The translations under genes and the position numbers were made by a program. A stretch of 64,000 nt of DNA, taken from contig OX485807.1 of assembly GCA_950295325.1 (NCBI GenBank), positions 26,259,666 to 26,323,665 on the forward strand, in the 5' to 3' direction. This stretch comes from Polytrichum commune (taxonomy: Eukaryota; Streptophyta; Polytrichopsida; Polytrichales; Polytrichaceae). Below the pieces are notes generated by a model. That model had not been told where the DNA came from and did no database searches. It worked only from the letters and a program-made list of their open reading frames with translations. Positions 23,494-35,444 of this stretch are shown here, piece by piece; the stretch's first letter is position 1; each line of letters opens with the position of its first letter.

Positions 23494-26400
23494 TCAGACA
23501 GGTGAAGCTTGGTTGGTAGGTTCGGATGAAGAAGTTGGTATTTCCGGGCCCACTCGGCAGCCTTCCAACATGAAGACAACCTCGGTCATGGAAGGTCGGT
23601 CCATGGGGTCCGGGGCGGTGCAGAGAAGGGCGACTTTGACAGCGAGAAGAAACTCTTCCCACTCGGAAGACTCCGGATCTAAATCCAATAAACTCGGATC
23701 AAAAAGCTCCGAAACTTGGCCGACTTGAAGCTGCCGTTTCACCCATTTCACTATATCCTCTTCCTGAGATGTGAACATGACCGGTCTCCGACCTGTGAGA
23801 AGCTCAAGCAACACGATTCCGAAGCTGTACACATCGGCCGCGCTTGATAGCTGGCCGGACACGTTAGCCTCCGGGGAAACGTAACCCAACGATCCGACGG
23901 GGGTTGAAGAGGAAGAAGGGTCGGTCGGCGTGATGGACAATTTCTCTAACCCGAAGTCGGACAAATGAGCTTCGAAGTCGGCGTCGAATTGCACGTTGTT
24001 TGGTTTGACGTCGCCGTGGACGATCGGCGGGTCGCATTGTGTGTGTAGGAAGGATAGGCCTCTGGAGACACCGAGGGCAATGAGATGACGCATTGGCCAG
24101 TTGAGTACGTGGCCGTCTTGTTGTGAGGCTTCCTGGAGTAATGAGGCCAGGTTGCCGTTTGGCATATAGTCGTATACTAGAAGGCGCACATCGCCGTGGA
24201 CGTAGTAGCCCCGTAGGACGGTTAAGTTGCGGTGCTTCACTTTGCCTAGCATCTCCGCTTCTGCTTTGAACAGGCTCTCTTCCACTGCTCCGTCTGGTAA
24301 TCTTCGTACCGAAAGCACAGTTCCGTCCTACAGAAAAGTCCACAACGCAGAAGATTGAGCTCGAGCTCACGAAATATTGGAGACTTGGAAAACCCACAAT
24401 GACTTAAAAACTAACTTCCTCGCGAATTGTTGTTACACTAATCTTATAGCTCTGAAAATTCATCTCCAGCACACCAAAAATTAGATGGCTTGCAAAACGC
24501 ATGATGAGGTGAAACCTTCTCCCCCGAGTTGTTGTTACATAAAACCCGTAACTCAGAAAAATAATCTTGAGCACGCGAACTTAGGAGGCTTACAAAACCT
24601 GCAATGAGCTAAAACTTCTCCCGCGAATTGTTTGTGAACAAAACCCACAATTCGGAAAATTCAGCTCGAGCAAACTGAACGTTAGAAGGCTCACAAAAAC
24701 CCACAATAACATAAATCTCCCCCGCAAATTGTTCTGGATATCCGACTCTTGTCATCGCTTGCAATTCAAAATGAAAAGTGAACAAGACGAGAAGAAAAGA
24801 GTACCTGCAGAATGGCCTTGAACACAATGCCATGGCGGGTTCGACTAAGCACATGATCCTCATCAAACTGCCCAGTAGCCTCCTGGATGTTAGCCAGAGT
24901 GATGGGAGAGCGGAACATGATAACCTTGTCTTGAGGCGATGGCGGAGCCCTTGTTAGCCGTGGACCCTTCTTCTTGGCCGCACACCAGACACAAACACAA
25001 CAAAGAACCAAAACAGCCAACGCCAGAAACCCACCTCCACAAGCCACACCAGTTATTACTCTCCAGTTCCAGAATTTCTTCCCCCCAGCTTTTTCCGGCG
25101 ATCCAGTGCCATTACAGTACCCATTCGATGCTACAAGTGGTGGACCACAAAGGTTAGCGTTACCAACAAACGAAGAGGCGTTAAACTTCGTAGCGAGCGA
25201 TGTAGGAATTGCACCTTCCAATTCGTTGTGGGACAAGTCAAGCAGAACCAAACTGTTCAATTTCCCAAGCGACCCCGGAATTTCTCCTGTGAGATTATTC
25301 CAAGAAAGGTTTAAGTCTTGCAATACTGTCAGATTGCCCAATTCCGCAGGAATCTGTCCTGTGAAAGAATTATTCTGCAAGTCGAGCTCTATTAACCCTC
25401 GCAGCTGCTGTAACCCCGGTGGGATCACCCCTGTCAATCTGTTGCTATGCAAATCAAGCAACTGTAGAAGATTGCAATTCAACAGCGACAGAGGTATGCT
25501 CCCATGAAGTTCGTTCACACCCAAGTCCAAAACCTGAAGACTAGTTGCATTTCCAACATCAGGTGGGATTTCTCCGGTGAGTTCATTTTCGGCGAGGTTA
25601 AGAGTGGACAACTTCGGGAGGTGAAGGAGCTCCGGGGGAATAGAACCATTCAAGGAGTTTCTGCTCAATGACAAGATAGTGAGTCCAGAAGCATTTGCAA
25701 AAGAGACAGGAATGCTTCCACTCAAACCGTTACCCTCGAGAGAAAGCTCCTGAAGGTTGGTTAGGTTAGTGTAAGATGGCGGAATGCTACCTGTGAAGCT
25801 CTGTGCACTGAGGTTTAGGGTTTGCAAGTTTGTGCAGCTGCCAAGTTCAGGGGGTAAGGCACCGCTCAGATTGTTCCCACCGAGCTCCAGAATTTGCAAG
25901 TGCTGGAGCGATCCAAGGGACGGAGGGAGAGGGCCAGAGAATTTGTTCTCCCGCAAGTCAAGAATTTGCAGCTGTGTACATTGCGAAAGGTTGCCAGGAA
26001 CACTTCCGCTGAGGTTATTGAAAGCCACCGAGAGGCTGGTCAGGCTTTGAAGCAAGCTGAAATCTCCAGGGATGTCTCCAACAAGTGCATTGCCATCCAG
26101 AAGCAAAGATTGCAGGTTCAAGAGGCTGCCTAACCCTAGAGGTATTGCACCGGAGAGGTGGTTCGCGGAGAGGGAGAGACTCCGCAAGCTCACAAGCTGA
26201 GTGACACTGCTTGGGATTGCACCGCTGAAGTTGTTGTAACTTAGGTCAAGAGATTGGAGGTTGCGCAACTGACTCACCTCCGTGGCGATGTCGCCACTGA
26301 AAGAATTATGCGACAGGTTCAGTTTCTGGAGTTGAGCAAGGTTATGTAGTGTGTTGGGTAAGGCTCCCGAGAGCGAGTTCACAGCAACATCAACCTCTTG

Positions 26401-27976
26401 CAACAAAACAGTATTTCCTAAGTCAACAGGAAGCTCCCCGGTGAGATTGTTCTGTCCCAAATACAAAACCTGGAGAGATGGAAAGCTGCTGAGAAACGAA
26501 GGCACTCCACCAGTGAGGTTATTGCTCTGAAGCTCCAGCCTCAGCAATTTCGTCAAGTTTCCAAACTCCACAGGAACTGATCCCCCGATGTAGTTCAGGC
26601 TTACGTCCAAACGCTCCAAGTTGACTAAACCCCCGAGCTCGTGAGGCAGGTCTCCAGTTAAGAGGTTGTTTCCCAGGGCGAGAGTGGTGAGATTAATGCA
26701 GTTAGCAATCTGCACAGGTATGGTCCCGGAGATCATGTTGTTGGTGAGGTCCAGGACATGGAGGGAACGCAAGTTTCCAATCTCGGAGGGAATGTTTCCT
26801 TGTAACTTGTTGGAGGAAATACTGAGAGTCTGTAAACCCTGGGGCTTAACCAGAAGCTCCACAGGTATGGCGCCAGAGAACGAGTTCTCAAATAGGTAAA
26901 CAGCATGGAGGAGTGTGCAGTTTCCCAGGGAAGCTGGTAGGTTGCCGTTGAAGCTGTTTGTGTGGAGGTTGAGACGCCGGAGCTCCCCCAAGTTTCCCAC
27001 CTCCGCTGAACTCACAAAAAAATTTGTTCAGCCATGACTGACTGAAGAAAAGGACTGTCTCTCGGCTCTTGGCGCAACAACAACTTCGGAACATTACATC
27101 TACAACCAAAGAGATAGAAAGGATAGCACACATTGGCATTCCCTAAATTAAACGATGCAAGAGGACTAAGACGACTACAACTGCTCGCAAAGATTCTGTT
27201 CGGCCATGACTGACTGAGGAAAGGCATTGTCTCGGCTCCCGTTTTCAAGATAATTAGCGCAACAACTTCGGAGCAGAAGTCACATAGCCAACAAGCTCTA
27301 CAACAAAACACACATTGGCATTCCCTAAACTCGATGGTGCAAGAGGACGACGGCGACGACAACAACTGCCCTCTTCCTTGCACAACCTCGTGGAAATCAA
27401 CCACATTTCTCCAGAGGTAGAGTACTTTGCTATCAACTGAATTTTTTATAGGACTTATTTTGCAGCCAAGAGATTGTCTCGCCTACCTTGGGGAAACAGA
27501 AACTCGGAGAAGAGAAGACTAAGCACAGCCGACGGGCTACAAAAGATAGTACGCATTGACATCCACTAAACTAGAAAAACAAAAACAACTACCATCTTCC
27601 TTGCATAAGATCCAGATTTCTTCCGAAGAATAAGTAGAGAAAGAGAGAAGGAGCACTTTGGGAATTGGGAGGGTGACCTACCTGCCAAAGGACCCTGCAA
27701 GCCAGCGGCTTGAAGCCTCAACTCGGAGACTCGGCCGTTGGTGCACCAGACTCCTCTCCAGTCGCACGGCGCATTGGGTGTGGAGGTAGTCCAGTTGGTG
27801 AGGGAGCTCTGGGGATCCACCAACACAGCTTTGATGGCCAGAAGCGCCGTAATATCACCCTGGACATCTTGTGCTCCAACAACGACAACGCGAGCACTAA
27901 CACTTAGTAACAGGAGTGTTAGAACCAGCTGCAGGCGACGTTGTAGGGCCAGCGCCCTGCTGGCCCCCATAACCAA
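23494..27976 (-). CDS. LRR receptor-like kinase, MUSTACHES/MUSTACHES-LIKE type (3 exons, 1109 aa)
   Basis: Exons on the minus strand are 27976-27682, 27005-24805 and 24327-23494, with donors CAG|GTAGG and CAG|GTACTC and acceptors TTCAG|CGGAG and TGTAG|GACGG; the joined frame is 3,330 nt. The protein has a signal peptide (about 1-36), an LRR N-terminal cap with CDWRGVWC (71-78), roughly two dozen plant-type LRRs (to about 690), a transmembrane helix (about 748-775) and a kinase domain (about 800-1090). Signature stretches EVLGKVKHRN-like, LVYDYMPNGNL, LNWPMRHLIALG, DFEAHLSDFGL and VVFMLEGCRVGP match the Arabidopsis At4g36180/At1g75640 pair, implicated in stomatal symmetry and lateral root development. 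It should be a plasma-membrane receptor; no ligand can be inferred. Catalytic residues are atypical: Arg840 replaces the VAIK lysine, HRD is HGD (936-938), and the glycine loop is degenerate, while DFG (956-958) is kept. The first of these also occurs in the family. Confidence 0.93.
24340..24735. repeat. Minisatellite in receptor-kinase intron 2 (~101-bp unit, ~4 copies)
   Basis: The block CGCGAATTGTTGTTACA (variants) recurs at about 24421, 24524, 24621 and 24722, each preceded by an AAACTTCTCCC-like block and followed by ACCCACAA and GGCTCACAAAA words. The array fills most of the 477-bp intron (24328-24804). Confidence 0.8.
27012..27600. repeat. Tandem duplication in receptor-kinase intron 1 (~171-bp unit)
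   Basis: CCATGACTGACTGA occurs at 27032 and 27203, and the following ~150 bp align, including GCAACAACTTCGGA, CACACATTGGCATTCCCTAA and CAAGAGGAC blocks. A third, weaker unit lies at about 27460-27600 (GAGATTGTCTCG, CATTGACATCCACTAAACTA). It lies inside the 676-bp intron 27006-27681. Confidence 0.75.
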
Positions 27977-29730
27977 AGGGTGCCCCTGCCGATCACCTCT
28001 CTCTCGTCGTCTCCCTCACCATCATACTTGCAACACCTTGTCCCCACCGTTTGATTACCAATGCAAAGCTCAACCTCTCAAACTGTCCTACTTCAATTTG
28101 CACGCCTCATCAGCTGTCCCTGGCAAAAGCTTCAACCTGGACTGGAACCACTTTCAAATATACCAAAACTTGATCTGCGACACCCGGCTAGTCCCCGGTG
28201 TATAAGTGGGATTGAGTTCCTGTTTCCTGCCCCCCTTTCGCAATGAATCAAAATGCTCCTGTTGAAGAATGGAATTCATAACCTCCCCATCATCTTCGGT
28301 TTCCAACACTAGAACCCTACAATTTCATTCTGCTCTGCTTGAGCACTCATCGAGAAACTTAACACTGCATAGAGCTTGCTACTACACGCAATCACCTTAT
28401 TGAGTCCTCTTGTTTCTATAGAGGAAAAGCGCATTGTTACATAAAATCACACAAGTTGCCGCACCAAGAATATTCCTGAACAACATCGGAAACATAAAAG
28501 ACTTTCCATCGCCCTGACAAGTCTTGTTCCAAGCCTTCTTCTTCTCTTCTTCTTCACAGCATGAAGTCGGCCCCAAGCAGGACAACTAGCAAACAAAGAA
28601 GAGGGCGCCACCTTGTGCTTCCCCCCTGCACTACCTGCACAAACTCTCCACCCGCCGGCCTGACATTGCCGCAGCATCTACGATCAGTGCTACTACTGGC
28701 CCTTCTGCAACATCAACGGAAACCTCCCAACCTTCACATGGAAGATGACAAATCCCGCTTCCTGCACTGATCATTGCCTCCCGACCGACCGAGCCACCCA
28801 CCCTCCACAACGCCAAACCTCCTCAGTCCTGACCGTGTTGAACTAAGTGTAAATCGGTCCTTAACCCGAAAACCAACCCAACCCATTTACCATCACACAA
28901 ACTCCAACCGTAACCTCGGTAATCTCGTCATCGATCGTAACTTAAGTTAGTTAACTTAAGTGTTCCTCACACCATCGAGTGTTGTAGTGACCCAAATCAT
29001 CATCACCAATCCAGATGATCCTATGCGACGAAGTACCCTTCTTCCCTAAGTGTAGCATGGACTCGCAGGAGTCAAAACCGCCTGCAGGCCTGCCTAAGTT
29101 AGTTGTGTGCAGGTCAAATCTAAGTTAACTTGTAACCGAGCTTGCAACGGAACTTATTAGTAAAGCAAGGTTCTAGCCTAGCCAGTGCTGTCTGTCTGCA
29201 CCAAATCCATGCATATGAGGCCGACAGAGTGGTGCTACTTGCTGACCGAGGTTCTGAGCTTGTGATGCATGCCTGTCGCCGCTGCTGCGCAAGCTGGGGA
29301 GATGAAGTTGCTGTTGCTGTCGCTAAAATGCGAAGTTGTCAGATTGGCAACGGCAAGATCTGGCAGTCCACCCCTGGCCCATCGATGCAAGTCGACCAGA
29401 TGGAATCCGAGTGCGTTGCAGAGTCGTCGACGACGCTGGAGGATGGGAGGACGACGCAGGCGCCATGTCCTTACCCCCCCCACCAGTGTCCGGCCTCTCG
29501 AGTCGTCGTCTCTCTCTCTCTCTACCTGGTGCCCTCCTTCAACGGTAGAACGAAGGTAGGAATGATGGTGGTAATATTAATAATATCAAGCCTTACACAA
29601 AGCCTAGGCTCATGAGTTTGTCATCTTCTTTTGGAAGCCCTTGTTATTCGAGTGAATCGAGTCTTTTGTTTTTGGCTTTATTGGTAGGTAGGTGCTCTCC
29701 GTCGTTGCATGCTACACTCGAATGTGTTTC
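27977..29730. other. Upstream region of the receptor kinase; no other gene seen
   Basis: The part next to 27977 should hold the 5' leader and promoter of the minus-strand kinase gene. No TATA box could be assigned. Farther out the sequence is of mixed composition with a small CT-rich tract at about 29508-29524 and an inverted AACTTAAGTTAGTTAACTTAAG word at about 28939-28960. ORFs of up to 157 codons (29142-29615) have no domain and are not supported. Confidence 0.35.
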
Positions 29731-30100
29731 ACGTAGACTAGTGCTGAAATAAATGCCAAAAAACGGTCTCTCAAATACATAACATTGCTCATCATGAGGG
29801 TGCTACACCTCCAGTGCCAAGGATTTTGGAAGAATTGTTCTCCCCTTCTCACATAACTTAGCATGAAGACTGTTTGTTTTACAAGAGGGGGACCGGGAAC
29901 ATAGACCAATGCATAAGTGTGCCTAAAAAGATGTCGAAAATGTGGTTTTTGTAAGACATAACATTGCTCATCACTTAGGTATTGCATCCCTAGTGCCAAG
30001 GAATTTGGAATAAATTTTCTCTCCTCATGTTGGGCCACCCTTGTAAAATGAACAACACTTAGTCTAAAGATTGTGCATTTTACAAGATGTAAGCGGCAGT
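29731..30100. repeat. Direct tandem duplication, ~181-bp unit
   Basis: ACATAACATTGCTCATCA occurs at about 29777 and 29958. The next ~70 bp align, including a TAGTGCCAAGGA-like block and TTCTCTCC. A minus-strand ORF (29712-30125) spans both units but reads as two copies of the same non-descript peptide. Confidence 0.7.
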
Positions 30101-31266
30101 TGGGGTCGACGCATATGGTATTCAATTCAAAGAGTAATTTAAAAATTAATTATAATAATAATAATAATAACATTGAAGTCCAATTGATGTGTTGGTTGGG
30201 GCCCTGTGTGTGTATGGCCAATGGTTGTGTAGGTTGTGGTGACCCACTATGTCGTGGTTTGAGGCCAACATGTCATACATGATCAAGGTTCATCCCTTTT
30301 GGAATAAAGGTGAACAACCTAGCCATTGTGTAATGTTGCAAATATACCTCTCAAGGAAAAATACTTATGTTTGTATATAAGTTTTTTTATTTCTTGATTG
30401 CACTTGTATAGTGAGAAAGAATTATTGCATATGATTCTATCCCTCGTTCATCCAACATAAACCTTCAAATAGTATGCAATGTGAAATGTTATTTTTTCCC
30501 AGTTTATTTGACACCGTCATTATTATATTTGTAATACCTGAAGTAGTCTACTCCAAGTCCTTTGAAATGAAAAGCCCATAAACTATAGGACGTTGAGTTT
30601 TTTTGTGTTGGATGGATGAAATGTGCGCTCATATATGATAATATCTTGACACCCACTTGTATTTTAGTTTTCTTGTGTGTCAACTCTAATTAAGGATTAA
30701 GGTCTCCAACTTAGACCGACCCCCCCCCCCCCCCCACAAAAAAAAAGTATACTAGAGGGGAATGACTTTCAAAGACCCACTTGACACATAAGTGGTCACT
30801 CACTATTTTTTCAATAGCTTTGAACTCCTAGTTGAAATGGGAAAAAGAAGGCAATCAAATAAATATATAGAATGCATTTACGTTATGACTCGGAACTCAT
30901 ACAGGTTGGTGTTCTAGATGGTTGGGTTTGGGGAATGTAAAACTGGGGGGTAAGATTTAACTCCTTGTTAGAGGAATGAAAAGATAGAACTTGTGAATTT
31001 GACTCGTGGTTGGAAGAATGGAAACTTTGGTCACAAACTCTCTGCAAGCAGATCACTAACGTGTTGTTCGACTCTTCCTAATTAAGTTCCCTATTTTGGT
31101 GTTGCTGAGCTCCAAGTGAACTCGGGCTTCAAAAAGGAGAAAGAGACTCGTGACTATGATCAAAACGTATGAAATTTCTATATTGTGGACTCGAACGGTT
31201 TGGAATGTCCCCAAATGTAAGTCATGTCCAAATCTATACGGGAGAGATTGAATCATCGTATATGAG
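30101..31266. other. No gene seen
   Basis: AT-rich intergenic DNA with an ATA trinucleotide run at about 30150-30170 and a 16-nt poly-C tract (30720-30735) followed by an A run. No ORF, RNA gene or element is supportable. Confidence 0.4.
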
Positions 31267-31676
31267 CACGGGGAGGTCACTTCATTGTCAAGTTAACACC
31301 ACGTGCGGACAAAGTTTGCTACCCCTATATTACATGCCATATATAATTTTAAAATTTATGATATTTTTTCTACCTATACATAACCATTGATGGTATCTTT
31401 TGTATACTTTTTTGAAATTTTTAGTCATCTTTATTTTTTTTAGTAATTGTTTTAGTTCAATTTTGTGTCATTCTAGTTAGAAATGGTATGTTTTATGAAA
31501 AAAACAAATCATCAAATTTTGTCACCACTTTTGACTATGTCATAGGTACTGTGTATATCTACTCATGAAAAAAATTTGATAAAATTTTGACCCATTTTGG
31601 TGGTGCAACTTACCAAAAGAAGATTTTTTTTGGTCGCACGTGGTGTTCAACTTGACAACGGAGTGATCTACCCGTG
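31267..31676. mobile_element. hAT-type MITE with 8-bp target-site duplication
   Basis: A 410-bp element with ~46-bp imperfect terminal inverted repeats beginning CACGGGGAGGTCAC (left) and CACGGGTAGATCAC (complement of right). Both ends include an inner GTCAAGTT...CACCACGTGCG block. It is flanked on both sides by the identical octamer TATATGAG (31259-31266 and 31677-31684). An 8-bp duplication is the hallmark of hAT transposition. It has no coding capacity, so it is a non-autonomous copy. Confidence 0.9.
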
Positions 31677-32055
31677 TATATGAGTGTATCTCTCTATCAT
31701 CCAACGTAAAAGCCATGAAAAAGCATGCAGTCCAGAGGTAATTTCTTTAGGTTGATTGGACACTGCGATTAGTTTTAAAGACCCTGAATTAGTGTGCTTG
31801 TTGAGGTTATTTGAGATGAATCGGTAACAAACCTGCAAGGGGGGTCAAATTTTTGTGTTGGATGGACGAGGATATGCTCATATACAGAAATTCCCTCTCT
31901 CTCCACTTATCTAAGATTATATAGATGGAAAACATGGTAACTGAAGTAGTGCCGGCCAACAAAATCAAACTCTTCGATCACTTGTTCAAGTCTACCTTCC
32001 CTTTAAAAGCTCGTGCTCCGATCAAGACGTTATGGGAATCATGGCTCCTCAACAC

Positions 32056-32354
32056 CACACTAAATAGTTCATTGTTGTGGGCCACAATACTTTTCTAAAG
32101 TATACGCTAATTCTCATTATGAGAATTAATGTGAGCCACATAAATACTCGACCCATGCTAAATTTTTAGTAAAGAATTAATGCGGGTGATTATTTTAATT
32201 TGTGTTGCCTTTGTCCTATGAGTAATATTCATCATGTTGGTGGATCTGGGGTCTTGCACCACGTTAATTCCACATTGACTAGGAAATTAGCGTGGCTCAT
32301 GCTAATTATTTCCATGCTAATTTTCCACTAACACTAGTAGGATTGTTTAGTGTA
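32056..32354. repeat. MITE family B, copy 1
   Basis: The left end is ACACTAAATAG and the right end TTGTTTAGTGTAG. The interior is rich in TTAATGTGGGCC-type words (AGAATTAATGTGAGCCAC, CATGCTAATT). The same architecture is seen at 41786-42443 and 46468-46829. Confidence 0.6.
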
Positions 32355-33098
32355 GTTTCTCTTTCACTGGATGGTTTCATTTTATGATTTGCTTTTATAG
32401 AAGATTTCCAACGATATTCATAGATTTCAAACCCGTCTAGTAGAAGAGAAGTATGGGTAGGAAATTACCATTCCCGTAGTAAGTGTTTGTCTACGGGTTG
32501 TAGTTTGCAATAAATTCGTAGAATTGAATCAATCTAAAATGAGGTACACGTGCCTAAAAGTGACACTCCGACAACTTTATCTCTTTTAATGACATTCCGA
32601 AACTTGGAATTTTTTTCATAAAATCCCAACAACACTGCAAAAGTGCGAGGAGTGCACATAAAGAAACAAATGTCATATAAATAATTCATACGTCGACTAC
32701 AAAAGTTGTCGCAATGTCATTTTGGGTCTTCCATAGTTGAGTGTGGGGGTCCATCCCCACATACATTTGTACTATAAACTTACTTCTATAACCATTGTGA
32801 ACCTACCTTTATAATTGTTAGATGTAACCAACATAGATTACATGGGATCCATTCACAATGGTAGTGTGCATAGTTCTACACTCAAAACCACATGGTAGTT
32901 AAAGGTTGGCACACTTTTAGGCACATGTACGTCATGGTATATATTTGATCAATAAACACAACACATGGTACTCGTAGTACCCTTTTTTTTATCATAAATT
33001 TAGGCACTTTTGTTGCCGAAGTTGAGTTCAATTTCATGCCACATTGAGTTTTTCACACGTGACACCCTCGCTCAAGGAAATCACTATCGTGTGCCAAA

Positions 33099-33492
33099 AC
33101 TACATTAAAATATCATATTTAGTGTTGTATGGTATTTTCATGTCGATATGGCACCTTTTTGGATGACATGTCTTATGGACGAGGGAACAAATATTGTCAA
33201 TGGACGATAGACGAGTTTGTCCCATTGGGCAAAACCCTGGCTTCTCTCCTTGTCAGCAGCTTGTGATGAAATATTGTCATGGATGATTGAAAATTGGATG
33301 AAAGATCACTTGGTAAATGATACTAATTGCAACACTGTAAATCTATCATCCCCCCCCCCCAACAAATTTACAAGGAATGACAAATGATGTTGGGCTAACA
33401 TTTAGTGTTGGTGACACTATACCGTGGTTTACAATTGGTGTTGAGCAAGACAATTAGAATTGGTGACACTAAGATATGATATTTAGTATAGT
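33099..33492 (+). repeat. MITE family A, copy 3
   Basis: The left end is ACTACATTAAAATATCATAT and the right end complement is ACTATACTAAATATCATATC. The interior matches copy 2 at 10041-10413 closely and carries a poly-C tract (33350-33360) at the same internal position. Non-coding. Confidence 0.75.
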
Positions 33493-35143
33493 AAGGTATT
33501 ATGTTTATACATAGAAAACCCCACGTGTGACTTTGAACTACGTACAATGCTTCTAAATACTATGTTTATAGTTACCATAGTGATTTTTTGCTGAACCAAT
33601 GGGAAGCGTTGAATTTGATGTATTTTAAGATGTTGATTTCTTTCATGTACATAATACATAACTACAAAGAAGTACACACTTTTTCTTTTTTTCTTTTTTT
33701 TGGGGGGGGGGGGAGGTGCAAGTGTATCTTTAATGTCTTCGGTGCACTTTTCCAAATCTGGTGTCTGATATAGATGTGACTGGGTTCCGAGTTCCTATAG
33801 CCCATGCATATTTGTATATACATAACTCTTTGTTGTATTATAGTTGACAATTTTATAGAGCGGAGATGGTAAGACATGTTGTTGTTGTTGTTGATGATTT
33901 CACACGGTTCAAGCATTTGTAAATGATAAGCAAGGCTTTGGTTGGCTTAAATACCACGGAATGATGTTAGAGTATGGATTGGATAAAGGAGGTTAAAGGT
34001 CTCATAATTGAAGTACTTTGGTGGATGATTAATATCATGTAGCGCAACCTACGCATTCACTTGGCAAACGTGTTATTGCCAATTGTGGTCGCAATTTCTA
34101 ACACATCCTTGGATGGATGAAGAAGGTGGCGGTGGTCGTTTATGACAATAAGAAATTGAAAATTTTCATTCGAGAATTTGGATTGAAAATGGATAGTTTT
34201 TCATCCATTGACCACCATAAAATGCATTGTATACCTTTGCCTCAATATTTTTTTTCTCTACCTACTATTCCCAACCCTATTCTAGATTGAAAGAATTAGA
34301 TAAATTGATGCATTATATGATACCCTTATTTTTTTATACACACAACTTTGTAATTGAAGAGGTGCTTCATTATATTGAAGAATTGTATAAATTTTCTCAC
34401 AAATGAATAAAAAATACCCTACATTCTTTCTCACATGGTTTAATAAAATTTCGCGAGTGCCCTACCCGGGTTTCTACTACGTTGGGTATGAACACAAATC
34501 ACTTAATACTCTTGACATATGAATCAAGAAAGAGAGCAAGGAATCATAGAATACATTTTGAATTTCTACTAAATTTCAAACATACCACATACTTACGGTT
34601 CCGCATGCAACCTGAACCAGCGATGGCTGAGATGCCAGTGTGTACGGTAGACTTGAGATATGTATTGCACTATTTAGGCAAATTTAGAGTGCAATTTAAA
34701 GGGCCCCCATATATACCGGTGCACTATATATCAAGCCCTTTATTTGTAGAAACCCAACTCAAGCATCTCACTATAGCAGCTACATGAAAGCCATAAAGGT
34801 TCAAATGTCCGCCCTAAAGGTGTGGCACCAGCTTACCAAGAATTAATGCCAACAAAAATGACTAACTAACACCACTTGAACTCCATACTTAATTATAACC
34901 TAATCACCAAAAATGGGGTGCCCATAAGTGCACCCTTGAGTGCCGAGCCTACTAATAAGGTTTGTCATCCAATGGGGTGATGTCCCCATGGCTGGCTGCT
35001 TATCTGGCACTTGCCAATTTCAGTCTCAAGCTTTAAAGGCCACATCAGCTAATATAGAGGCCAATGTTAGATGGGCCTTGAATGGCCCCCCTCTCTCTCT
35101 CTCCTCTCTCTCTCTCTCTAGCCCACTTTGTCATCGGATATGA
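33493..35143. other. No gene seen
   Basis: AT-rich intergenic DNA. It includes a T-run/poly-G tract (12 G at 33702-33713), a GTT trinucleotide run near 33880 and a CT dinucleotide-rich stretch at about 35089-35119. Confidence 0.4.
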
Positions 35144-35444
35144 GGGTCGATTCACATGGGTCCCAAGTCACTTGAGGTCGATCCATGCAATCTCAGCCGT
35201 TGGGAGCATGGAAGTTGGGACTTGCCACTTCACACGGGTCCCGAGTATGAAGTATGACATGGATGCCTACGTGGCATCAGCACTTTTAGGAGGTGATCGA
35301 GGCTTGGGACTTCGTGTTGAGAGTTGGGTCGAGCAAAAAGCTAGACCCAACTCTCAATGCAAGTCCCGTAAATATTCTTGGGACTTTGCCTCCATGTCGG
35401 GACTTGCTAATATCTGTGGGACTTGGGACCCATGTGAATCACTC
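35144..35444. repeat. MITE family D, copy 2
   Basis: 301 bp with inverted ends containing GATTCACATGGGTCCCAAGT on both sides (as complements). The interior holds several shorter inverted words (GAGAGTTGGGTC...GACCCAACTCTC). Longer relative at 786-1493. Confidence 0.75.

Noticed and set aside
23864-24397. 177-codon minus ORF overlapping kinase exon 3
   Set aside because: Wrong frame over the kinase exon and crossing its splice site; Arg-rich shadow.
24974-26133. Plus-strand ORFs opposite the LRR exon
   Set aside because: Antisense shadows of regularly spaced LRR codons.
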